Assembly: GCA_958009055.1 (NCBI GenBank)
Contig: OY253661.1
Location: 1-64,000 of the forward strand
DNA from: Choricystis sp. odSpoLacu1
Taxonomy: Eukaryota > Chlorophyta > Trebouxiophyceae
Length of the DNA: 64,000 bases
Direction: 5' to 3'
The notes under the pieces are model-generated. The model ran no database searches. It had not been told where the DNA came from and saw only the letters and a program-made list of their open reading frames with translations. Below, in pieces: positions 50,247 through 59,397 of this stretch. The stretch's first letter is position 1. Every line of letters starts with the position of its first letter. The position numbers and the translations under genes were made by a program.

Positions 50247-52637
50247 TCACACCGACGCTTCAATCTCGGCCGCCAGCGCCGCCTCGGCCGCCGACTCGGC
50301 GTCGGCCGTCGCGGCCTGCGTGTCGGCCAGCGCGTCCATGGAGGTGGCGGCCTCGCCAGTGGGCACGGCCGGCCCAGCCTCAGCCGCGGCCTGGGCCTGG
50401 GCGGCCTGGGCGGCGGCCTCCGCCCGCGCGGCGGCCATCGCGTCAGCGCCCGCGCCCAGGGACGCGGCCAGCGCGGCGTCGGCACCGGGCACGGGGGCGG
50501 TGGCCGACTCGGGGGCGTCGTCCCGGGTCGCCTTCTGCACGGGGGCGGCGGGCGCGTCAGCGTCGATCGACGCCTGCTGCTGCACGGCCGCCACCTTGGG
50601 GGCAGCCACGGCAGCCGCCTTCTGCACCACCTGGGGCTCGGCAGCCGGCTTCTGCACAGCCGCCGCCTTGTTCCCACCAAACAGGGAGGGCAGCGCCCCG
50701 GGGCGGGGCACCAGGGGGGCGCCTTCCTTGGCCTCGGGCAGCGCCTCCAGCCACTTTTCAAACTTGCCGGACAGCGTCGCGTTGGCCTTGGCCAGCACGC
50801 CTTCCACCTTGGGCACAATCTCGGGGTCTGCCACCGCCGAGTTGATCTTGGCGTCCAGGCCGGAGGCAATGGCCGCGTCCGCGACGGCGGTCTTGGTGGC
50901 GGTCGCGTCGCCCGACGCGGCGGCGGCAAAAGCCTTGGCTGCGGCAGCAGCGGCAGCAGCCGACTTGTCATCATCCACCGTCTTGACAGACTGCATGAAT
51001 TGAGCCATGGCGGGCTTGACGGCGGACGCGAGGGTGGGGTTGGAGGAGGCGAGGGCGGAGGCCGCAGACGGCGCGAGCGCCTGGGCGGCAGCCACGGCAG
51101 AGTGAGCCGCCTTGTCGGCGGTCGCAGCCGACATGCCGGGCAGCTTGGGAGCACCCGGAAGCTTGGGCAGGGAGGGGAGGGCGGCGCCGTCAGCGCCCAG
51201 GGCGGCGGCTTCCTGGGACAGGGCGGGGGCGACCTCCTGCGCCGCTTTGGCCAGCGCGGGCGTCGCGGCCTGAATCGCGGCCGCCAGCTTGGCCGAGTCC
51301 ACCTTGGACGGGTCCTTGGCAGCCGCCTGCAGCGAGGCCAGCGTCTGGTCCAGGTAGATGATGTTGCCGGTGGCGGCGGGGGCGGCGCCCTTGCCGCCCG
51401 AGGCAAAAGCGGCGTTGCCGGTGGTCGCGCCGGGCACGCCCGACGCGGCATTGACGCCCGCCTTCTCCTGGGCGGCCTGCTCGGCCAGAGCCTTGGTGGT
51501 GGACCACGTCAGCTGAATGGGCGAGTTCTGGATGGTCTGTTCAAAGGAGGCGCCCTTCCACGCCTGGGTTAAGGGTAGGGGAGGGGAAGGGTGTGGTGTG
51601 TGTGTGTGCTGCTCATCCCTCTCTTTTCGCTTCACCCCACCACCCCACCACACACCCAAACACAATCCACTCACCGGGTTGAACACAGTCTTGTTGACCA
51701 TCGTCTTCACCAGGGGCGAGTTGATCGTCTTGTTCAGCCCGGTCGGCTTGGCCCACGTGAACGTGTTGGCCTCCCACGACGCGATCGCGCTCTTCGTCGC
51801 GTTGAGCGCTTTGACGGGGGCCTGAATCTTGGCGGACATCTCGGTCTCGTTGACTTTGGGGAGGGCTCCCTCAACTTTCTTGTAGACGCGCTTGGCGGCC
51901 AGATCGGCGCCTAGGTGAAGGGAGGGAGGTGGTTTTTGTGTGGTGAAAAAAAAAAACGTTTTTTCTTTTCTCTCTCTCTCTCCCGCCTATCCCCCCTTCC
52001 CTCTCACTCACCCGAGTTGACTTTGTGGGCGATGGCGTCCCACGGCACGGACGAGTAGTTGAACTTGTTGAAGGAGTCGGTGACCTTGTCAGCGAACGAC
52101 TGGCTGACGGCGGCGACGACCTAGGGGAGAGGGGAGAGAAAAAAAATGTTAGTGTTGAGCGCTCTCTCTCTCTCCCGCCCCCAGAGACACCCCACATCCC
52201 CCCTCATTGTCTCCTATGCACCTGCTGATTGGGCTGGGCCGCGGCAGCGGCCGACTTGACGGCGTAGGAGGCCTGCTGCAGGGCGGCCGTGGCGGCGGCG
52301 GGGGCGCCAGCGTCGCTCTGCGGCTGTTGAGGAGGAAAGGGAGTGGACGGGCGGGTCAGTACATGGGCTGAACGCACAGCGCAGGCCCAGCCCGGGCGCG
52401 GCGCGCGGGGCCGGGGAAGGGAGGAAGGGAGGCGGAACGTGGCGCGGCGGCGGAAGCGCGGAGCGGCGGTTCGGCCAACCGCCGTCGCGCGCGCGGAGCG
52501 TTTCCTCTCCGGCCGCCTCCTGCCCCTCCCCATGCAACCGCCGCCCCAGGTGCCTGCAATCGACCCCTCACACTCACCGCAGCAGCCACCGACGCGGCCA
52601 GGGCCAGTACGGCGAGCGCAGAGGCGCGGACGAACAT
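50247..52637 (-). CDS. Secreted Ala-rich protein of unknown function
   Basis: Five coding exons, 52637-52578, 52323-52222, 52120-52012, 51910-51675 and 51563-50247; 607 aa. Exon 1 is exactly a signal peptide (MFVRASALAVLALAASVAAA). The middle carries possible sequons (NET, NAT, NKT) and regular helical segments (VNKTVFNPAWKGASFEQTIQ). The last exon is dominated by Ala with Lys, Asp, Gln and Pro (KAFAAAASGDATATKTAVAD). Codon choice is extreme (nearly all GCC, AAG, GTC), more so than neighbouring genes, which in algae often accompanies high expression. No family recognised; a structural or surface protein is only a guess. A likely 5' UTR intron precedes the ATG (separate entry). Confidence 0.7.
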
Positions 52638-52645
52638 CGTGTGTT

Positions 52646-52923
52646 CTGCGGGAAGGTGGGAATGCGGGGGGGAGGGGGGGGTGAGTCGAAATAGCCTCGC
52701 TGCACGCACACTCTCAGCCCACAACGTGGGCGTGACAGTGCTATGCACCCGTGGTGACGGTGGGCCCGCCTTCCGAGGCGGTGTGGGCGGCGCGTTGGGG
52801 AGAGCCATAGCGCCCGCCATGCTCCCCAAAGCGGGTGGGTGCATGCCGCCACTCCCGCCCTCGGGTCGTTGTGGGTCGACACCCACAACGACCCTCGCGC
52901 TAGCAAGCTAATCGTACAGCTTA
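52646..52923 (-). other. Probable 5' UTR intron with strongly structured sequence
   Basis: On the minus strand a good donor (ACAG|GTAAGC, near 52923) and an acceptor (TTCCCGCAG, ending eight bases before the ATG at 52637) frame a ~277-nt intron. It contains several perfect inverted repeats: a 14-bp stem with a 4-base loop (52863-52894), CCGCCT/AGGCGG around a TCCG loop (near 52769-52784), GCCCAC/GTGGGC (near 52718-52732), TTGGGGA/TCCCCAA, and ATGCACCC pairing with GGGTGCAT about 90 bases away. It may host a small RNA or a structured regulatory element; no known RNA family was recognised. Confidence 0.45.
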
Positions 52924-53183
52924 CCTGTCTACGCGAAGTGACGGACTGGTGAGGCGGGGAAAAGAAATGGAGCGTGGTGTGTGTGTGTCGCTCAAGAGAG
53001 TGTGACGCAAAAAACAAGTCGCTCTCTCGCGACTGCCTCTCTCTCTCTTGTGTGCGGGCCCGCGCCTCACACCACACACCACCACAAAGCTCACGGGCAA
53101 GAACTATGCTTCTCTCTCTCTCTAACACAAAGGCACAAAAACAAAACAAAACAACCAAAATCAAAATCAACCATCGCCTTTTC
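52924..53183. promoter_or_regulatory. Region upstream of the Ala-rich protein gene
   Basis: 260 bp between the putative 5' UTR intron donor and the stop of the coiled-coil gene. It is moderately A-rich at 53120-53165. Promoter expected here; no element named. Confidence 0.3.
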
Positions 53184-53607
53184 TCACTCGCCCCGACCGC
53201 GGGCGCCAGGCGCGGGCGTGGGCGCCGTCTCCACTCTCTCCAGCAACGAGACCAGCAAGTTTTCTTCGATCTGTGTGGGTTGTCGGTGTCGGAACAGGGT
53301 AAGGTGGGCGCGTGCCGTCTTCCCCTCCCTCCCACTTTCCTCCCCCACTCCCAACTCACCTCCAGCATGCGCACTTGGGTCGCCAAGTGCACGTGCAGCT
53401 TCTGCAGTTCGTCCGCCTCCGCCTCCAGAGCGGCGAGCTGGGTCTGTGAGGGTTGGGGAAGGAGGGGGCGAGAGGGTGAGAGGGGTGGGGACTGCCGCGT
53501 CGGCTGGCGAGCGCGCGCGCACGCGCTTGCCCAGCCACACACACAGACACACACACGCTGCCACAACTACGCACCCGCGTCTTGGCGTCCAGCCGTTTGG
53601 GCGGCAT
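53184..53607 (-). CDS. Small coiled-coil protein, 67 aa
   Basis: Three exons, 53607-53575 (33 nt), 53443-53360 and 53270-53184, all phase 0, joined by standard introns. The product starts MPPKRLDAKTRTQLAALEAE, continues as a single amphipathic helix (ADELQKLHVHLATQVRMLEI) and ends in a Pro/Gly/Arg-rich tail. Too short for the automatic frame list as a unit; it is supported by consistent splice sites and heptad spacing. Size and pattern loosely recall kinetochore DASH subunit Dad2 or other small scaffold helices, but this is a weak resemblance. No function assigned. Confidence 0.55.
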
Positions 53608-53966
53608 GGAGAGGGAGTGGGGGGCACGCCTACGGGGGAATGAGGCGGCAAGCAGGCCGCTCTGCGACGGGTCGCTCTGCCTCGCTAGAGGCTGTGGGGA
53701 GGCTGTGTGTGCGTGCTCTCTAGCGCAACGCGGCACACCGCACGCTGCGTGCGGCGCGCGTGAGTTTGTGAAAAGAAAAAAACGGATTTGGCCAGCAAAA
53801 CACTCCATTTCTCTTTTTGAGCCGCCCTCCCACACCCTCTCCCGCCGACGCTGCGGCTGCTCACCACACGCCACACACGCCACACCGCAGCGCCTCTCTG
53901 TCTCAGCTTTCTTCTCTTCTGCACGCGCGCACGCGGCACTCATTTCTCTTTTCCATTTCCTGAACC
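53608..53966. promoter_or_regulatory. Divergent region between the coiled-coil gene and ROMO1-like gene
   Basis: 359 bp hold the 5' ends of both genes. A pyrimidine-rich stretch (TTTCTCTTTTCCATTTCC) lies just before the ROMO1-like ATG. No other element recognised. Confidence 0.35.
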
Positions 53967-54350
53967 ATGGCCAACGACCGCTGCATCAACCGGGTGGCCA
54001 CAGGGGCGGCCGTGGGCGGCGCCCTGGGCGCGTCCATTGGTGCGTGTGTGTGGAGGGAGGCGCGGCGTTTAACGGCGCGGGCAACACTGCGCCTCTCCAA
54101 TTCCACAACACCAACAAGGGGGGTGGGTCGAGGACCCACACCCCTTTCCTTTTCTCACCCCCTCTCCAATTCCACAACTCCAACCCATCCAGGCGCCATG
54201 TACGGCACCTACGAAGCGTTCCGCTACAAGGTGCCCGGCCTCTACAAGCTACGCTACGTGGGGCAGACGACCCTGTCCTCTGCCGCCGTGTTCGGCCTGT
54301 TCCTCGGCGCCGGCAGCCTGCTGCACTGTGGACGGGGGCAGGGGTATTGA
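53967..54350 (+). CDS. ROMO1/Mgr2-like mitochondrial inner-membrane protein
   Basis: Two exons, 53967-54039 and 54193-54350; 76 aa. The sequence has DRCINRVATGAAVGGALGAS followed by IGAMYGTYEAF, a glycine-zipper transmembrane helix, then LRYVGQTTLSSAAVFGLFLG and AGSLL, a second helix. This matches the ROMO1/Mgr2 family (D(R)...G...G..(V/I)G...G...G, then GqT...S...FG.F...G...R). Mgr2 is a gatekeeper of the TIM23 presequence translocase in yeast; ROMO1 affects inner-membrane function in animals. The intron contains two near-copies of CTCCAATTCCACAAC. Length is normal for the family. Confidence 0.85.
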   Translation: MANDRCINRVATGAAVGGALGASIGACVWREARRLTARATLRLSNSTTPTRGVGRGPTPLSFSHPLSNSTTPTHPGAMYGTYEAFRYKVPGLYKLRYVGQTTLSSAAVFGLFLGAGSLLHCGRGQGY

Positions 54351-55045
54351 AATGTTGGATCGAGTGCAAGGAGAGAGTCGTTTTGTGGTGTGTAAAGAGA
54401 GAGAGGCAGAGCCGAGCTGTGAGAGCGGGGAGTGGGGGGCCGAAGAAGAGAGAAAAACGACGACCGCCGCCGTCGACCGCACTCTCGCACGCGATTTCGT
54501 TTTCGCCCCCCTCCGCTTTTCGTTCAGGTACGCCGCCTCCCCTCCTCTCCCAGCCCTTGCATGCGCGCTGTACCTGTCCGCGTTGCCCCACGGGCAGAGG
54601 GCGGAAAGGACCGCCCCGTTTCTGCGGCCGTCCGCGCACTCGGGGGCGCCCCGAGACGGCCCCAGTCGGGCCGCCGCAGCCCCCCTGCCGCCGCGGATGC
54701 GCGCCCTCCCTCCCTGTCCTTCCGGCAGCTTGCTGCAGGCCGCGATTGGAGGAGTGCAAGTCCAGGCAGCCAGAGCGCGGCCGTCTCCGCGGCTGGTTTT
54801 CGCCGGGCCGCCGCAGGAGGGGCGCGATCGGCGAGCGGCGGGCCGCTCCGACGCGGCCTCCCGCCCTCCCCCGCCCCCTCTTCAACCGCGCTCCCACCCC
54901 GCCTCGCGCGCGCGCTGTTGCGGGCGCGTCGCGCACCGGGCGCCAGCCCCTGGCCCGGCCCCCCAGCCTCCCCGATCCCACCGATTTGGTGCTCACGCTG
55001 CTCCCCTCCCTCCCTCCCCGCAGAAAAAACAACTCTCCCACCGCC
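54351..55045. promoter_or_regulatory. Region upstream of eL33 with a probable 5' UTR intron
   Basis: About 695 bp. A pyrimidine-rich stretch ending GCTTTTCGTTCAG is followed by GTACGC at ~54529, a possible donor, and CCCCGCAG at 55016-55023 is a good acceptor 22 bases before the eL33 ATG. A non-coding first exon with a ~495-nt intron is therefore likely, as in many ribosomal protein genes. The TC-rich segment before the donor may be a TOP-like transcription start. Confidence 0.4.
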
Positions 55046-55610
55046 ATGGGTCCCCGCCTCCACGTCAAGGGTTCCATCATGGGCTACCGCCGGTGCGTCG
55101 TGATTTGGGAGGAAAGAGAGAGGGAGAGAGAGGCAAAGGACAGCGCGGGCACGGCGAGTGAAGCAAGAGAGCCGCCGTCGGCTCACCCTCCCCTCCTCTT
55201 TCATCCCCACCCACCCACAGCGGCAAGCGCACCCACTACACCCACACCGCCCTCATCAAGATCGACGGCGTGGAGTCCAAGGGGGAGACCGAATTCTACC
55301 TGGGCAAGGTGAGAGAGAAGATGAGAGAGAGGGAGGGAGGGGAAGGAAACGCCGGCCGCCCCCCACTCGCGAAAAAACAAAACACACACACTCACCATTC
55401 CCCTTCCCACACCCACACCCACTCCAGCGCCTGGCCTACGTCTACAAAGCCAAGACCGCCAAAAAGGGCACCAACTTCCGGGTGGTGTGGGGCCGCGTCA
55501 CGCGCGCGCACGGCGCGATCGGGACTGTCCGCGCCAAGTTCCGCAAGAACCTGCCCCCCGCGTCCCTGGGGGAGACGGTGCGCGTCATGCTGTACCCGTC
55601 CCGCGTGTGA
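55046..55610 (+). CDS. RPL35A: Cytosolic ribosomal protein eL33 (L35A)
   Basis: Three coding exons, 55046-55092, 55221-55308 and 55428-55610; 105 aa, the normal family size. Begins [16 protein letters not shown] and continues with [60 protein letters not shown] and ends [10 protein letters not shown]. All are eL33 hallmarks (e.g. 'YxGKR.AY.YKAK', 'WGKVTRxHG..G.VRAKF'). It sits on the surface of the 60S subunit near the E site. Codon use is strongly C-ending. Confidence 0.97.
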
Positions 55611-55873
55611 AGAGGTGTTTGGTTGGCGTGTGTGGACTGACTTTCCTGTTTTTTTTTTTCGTTTCTCGAGATCCCAGTGTTAAAAAAGAAAAAGTGGGCG
55701 TTTGTGTCCCGGCCTTTTTTTTTTCCCAGGTGTGAGGCAGCAGCACCCGGCTCTCCACAAAAAAGAACACAAGGCGCGCGCGCGCGCGCGTGTGTATCAA
55801 GGGGAAGGAGGCTTTACACACGCCCGAAAAAAACCGCGAGGTCTCTCTTTCTTTCCATCCCTCGCACTCCTCC

Positions 55874-56615
55874 TCACGCCGTCGCCGACTTGAGGTAGGC
55901 AATGAGATCGGCCCTGTCCTGCGGCTTCTTCAGCCCCGCAAACACCATCTTGGTGCCGGGAATGTATTTCTTGGGGTTGAGCAGGTAATCATAGAGCGTG
56001 CCCTCCTCCCACTGCACCGCTTTCTCCTTGTTGGCCTTGGAGTACGAGAAGCCGTCGATGGTGCCGGACTGGCGGCCAAAGAGGCCGCCCAGGTTGGGGC
56101 CCTGTGGAGTGTGGGCGAGAGGAGGTGAGTGAGGGGTGACACCACGGCCTCGCGCTGCCGCGCCGTCGCGGCGGCCCCCCTTTTTCGCCGTCCGCTCAAA
56201 AAACGAGACAATCAGCGCGCCCCCCTCGCCTCCTCTCCTCTCCTGTCCACCCCCCCCCTTCCCTCTCACCTGCTTGTGGCCGCCGCCCTTCTCCGCCACG
56301 TGGCACTGGGCGCACTTGGTCTTGAAGATCTTCTCGCCCTTGGCGACGTCTGAGTGAGTGTGTGTGTGTGTGTGTTTGGGGAAGCAGGGTTGGCGTCCGC
56401 GTTTCCCGCCGCTCTTTGGGCGTCCAGGCCCCGCCCCGGGCTGCGTCCGACCCCGCACTTGCCACGCTGGCCTCGCGGGCGGGAGGAGACGCACACGTTC
56501 TGCCTGCGTTCCCTGCGCCGGCGCGATGCGGACACCCCATCAGCCGCGCGCGCGCACCCCCGAACACGCTGCGTCCCGACTCACCGCCAACGGGTGCTTC
56601 CGAAAACGAAGCCAT
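55874..56615 (-). CDS. CYC: Mitochondrial cytochrome c
   Basis: Three exons, 56615-56585, 56349-56270 and 56101-55874; 112 aa. Heme attachment motif CAQCH at residues 23-27, preceded by [13 protein letters not shown]. The axial Met lies in [14 protein letters not shown], and [20 protein letters not shown] and [13 protein letters not shown] are standard. A full CXXCH is present, unlike the AxxCH of euglenozoans. It carries electrons from complex III to IV. The divergent region to pyruvate kinase is 265 bp. Confidence 0.98.
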
Positions 56616-56740
56616 GAGTCAAAAAAGGGGAGGCTGAAAAAGGGGCAGGCGCGAAACTCAGCAGCCGAAAACGAAGAGTGAAGGCACGCCTTTTTTTTTA
56701 CAGCGGCCGAACCTTTTTTCTTGTTTGGTTCCTCCCTCCC

Positions 56741-56847
56741 CGCCGCGCCCCGCGCCCTCCTGCCCCTCTCCCGCCGCGCCCCGCGCCCTCCTGCCCCTCT
56801 CCCGCCGCGCCCCGCGCCCTCCTGCCCCTCTCCCGCCGCGCCCTCTC
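56741..56847. repeat. 31-bp tandem repeats upstream of pyruvate kinase
   Basis: Units starting at 56741, 56772 and 56803 are identical 31-base C/G-rich sequences (beginning CGCCGCGCCCCGCGCCCTCC), with a partial fourth at 56834. They end about 35 bases before the pyruvate kinase ATG, so they lie in its 5' UTR or core promoter. Confidence 0.9.
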
Positions 56848-56880
56848 CTCTCCGCACACACGCAACACCCGCGCGCAGAG

Positions 56881-59294
56881 ATGTCCCAGTTTCGTACGAG
56901 CCCCCACTTCCTGAAGAACGATGACCCGGCGTCCCTGCTTGTCGCGGACGACAAGGAAGCGCTCGCAGCGACCAAAGGTGTGAGGGAGAGAAGGCGGGGT
57001 GGTCTGTGCGTGCGCGTGCGCATGATATTTGATGCGTGTGTGTGTGCGTGGGAAGGGCGGGAAAAGCGGGCGCCGTGGGGCTCTGGGCAAGGACGCCCCC
57101 CCCCCCGCATTGGGCGCCCTCCCCATCGACGGTCGGGAGCCACCCTCGCTGCCCCCTGTGCGCGCGCGCGAGCACCGCCCTAGCGGCCGTCTTCCGCCTC
57201 TTGTTCCAACCCCTCCCTCCCTCCCTCCCTCCCCCCCCCCCACACACACACAACCCACTCACTCCAGTCGTCATCACCATCGGCCCCGCCTGCCACGACG
57301 TCGCCACCCTGTCCGCCCTCCTCCAGGCGGGCGCCACCGCGGCACGCTGCGACCTGACCTGGGGCCCCCTCTCCTTCCACCGCGCCTCCCTGCGCAACCT
57401 GGCGGCCGCCATGGCGGCCACCCGCCGCCTGTGCGCCGTCATGCTGGACACGAGTGGGAGGGAGGTCTACGTGGACCGCTCCCCCGCCCTGGACGTAGCT
57501 GCCGACGGGTGGCCCGTGCACTCTGAGTCGACGAATGTGTCCGCTGGCGACACCATCGCCCTGGTGTGTGGCGCGGGGGCGGCTCGCCCAGGGACCCCGC
57601 CAGGGGCGGCAGTGGCTGCAGTTGCCGCCCCCACCGGCAACGGCTCCCCCGCCTCCCCCCACACACTCCACGTCTCCTACGGTGGCCTCTCCGCCATGGC
57701 CCAGCCCGGCGACGTCATCGTGGTGGGGCGCTACCTGGCCACCGGGTCGGAGGAGACGAGCGTGTATGTGAGCGTGACGTCGGTCGAGGGCGCGACCATC
57801 ATCGGTGCCGCGGGCAACGATGCCTCCCTCGGCGGCCTCCTCACCGTCTTCCACTGCGAACGCTCCGCGGACGGCGTGTCCAACGCGCAGAATGATCTGC
57901 CCGCGCTGTGCGAGGATGACAAGGTCGCGATCGCGGCCCTGGCTGCCGAGTTTGAGATCGATTTTGTGTCGCTGTCCTTCACCCGCTCGGCCGACGACGT
58001 CACCGCGTGCCGCGACTTTCTCGACTCCCTCCCCGGCGGCGTCGGCACCGCCACCAGCATCCTGGCCAAGCTGGAGACCCGCCAATCGCTGCTGGAGTTT
58101 GGCGCCATTCTGAATGTCGCAGACGGCGTCATTCTGTCGCGCGGCAACGTGGGCCTCGACGTTCTCCCCGAAAAGATGGCCCTCGTCCAAAAGGCCGCCA
58201 TCACGGCCGCCAACCAGGCGGGCAAGCCCGTGCTCATGACGCGGGTGGTGGACACCACGGTGACCGCGCCGCGGCCGACACGTGCTGAAGCGACGGACGT
58301 GGCCAACGCGGTGCTGGATGGTGTCGATGCGATTCTGCTGGGCGCCGAAACGCTGCGCGGCAAGCACCCCGTGCCCACCGTCGCCACCGTGTTGGCCATC
58401 GCGCGCCAGGCGGAGGCCGTGTTCGATCACTCGCGCCACTTTGAAGCGTTGATGCAGTCCGCGGTGGACGCGGACGAAGGGTGGGCGCGCGGCACGGCAA
58501 GCCACGGGACGCTGGCTTCCTTGGCTTCTCTGGCCCGTGGCGCCTCCTCGTCATCGCTCGACGCTGAACCTTTGACCCCATCCGGCTCCTTCCCCGTGCT
58601 GGGGCGGGCGGCCACACGCGGCGGCGCCAACCCGCTCGCTTCGTCGGCCTCCCTCTCCGCGTCGGCGCACGCGCCCTACCTCTCCCGCCTGGAATCCATC
58701 GCATCCTCCGCCGTGCGCGCCGCCGCCAAGGTGCGCGCCGCCCTCATCCTGGTGTACACGCAGTCGGGGCAGGCGGCTCACTTGGTGGCCAAATACCGCC
58801 CCCCCGTGCCCATCGTCGCTCTCGTCATCCCGCGCCTCTCCTCCGACGGCATGACCTGGAAACTCGAGGGCCGCTCCGTCGCCCGCCAAGCCCTGGTCGT
58901 GCGGGGGCTGCTGCCCGTGCTGGCTGCCCCCGCGCCCTCCTCTGAATCCCTGCTGGAAGAGTCGGTCGTCATGGCGTCCTCGTTTGGCCTGGTCGCGCGG
59001 GGTGACCACGTCGTCGTCGTCCAAATGGTGCGCGACGCGTTTGCCATCAAGATTGTGACTGTCGACGCCGACGGCTCCTCCATCGCCAAGATTCGCCCCA
59101 AATCGTTGATGGACCTCGCCCAAGCGCGTGGCGGCGGAGACGCTGTCATGACGCGGGATGGCCTCATGCGCACTGGCTCCGCGGTCGACGACGCGGGCAA
59201 GCACCCCCACCTCGCCTTTGGGTCGGTGTCGGTGGCGCGGGGGACGCTGACCAGCTCGATGACGCTGGCGCGGGACAGCGTGACTGGGCTGTGA
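56881..59294 (+). CDS. Plant-cytosolic-type pyruvate kinase
   Basis: Exons 56881-56977 and 57268-59294; 707 aa, long for the family because of an inserted Ser/Ala-rich loop (about residues 500-570). Core motifs: VVITIGPACHDVATLSALLQ, ILAKLETRQSLLEFGAILN, ADGVILSRGNVGLDVLPEKM, GKPVLMTRVVDTTVTAPRPT then RAEATDVANAVLDGVDAILL and GAETLRGKHP, SRLESIASSAVRAAAKV. The 'LSRGN(V/L)G', 'TRVVD' and 'LLGAETLRG' variants are diagnostic of a plant cytosolic subgroup, not the canonical ARGDLG/TQML type. The usual LDTKGPE motif is LDTSGREV here, and RxNFSHG is RCDLTWG. It should convert PEP to pyruvate with ATP formation, though the divergent metal and substrate loops leave some doubt. Confidence 0.9.
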
Positions 59295-59397
59295 GAAGAA
59301 GAGAAGAGAGAGGGGAGGAGAGGTTTGGCGCGGTTTTTTGTTTGGGTCGAATGAACAAATAAAATTTTGATTTACAAAGACCTCCCTCTCGCCCTTC

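Noticed and set aside
50127..51572. Long + strand frame of about 481 codons
   Set aside because: Antisense of the Ala-rich protein exon; Gly/Arg/His-rich composition is what reverse-complemented GCC codons produce.
52646..52923. Telomerase RNA, RNase P or SRP RNA
   Set aside because: No template complementary to TTAGGG and none of the conserved core boxes of these RNAs were found despite the strong hairpins.
52900..52960. Spliced-leader RNA or U1 snRNA
   Set aside because: A donor-like ACAG|GTAAGC on the minus strand and CTTACCTG on the + strand prompted the idea, but no Sm site or U1 body follows, and an acceptor just before the next ATG makes a 5' UTR intron simpler.
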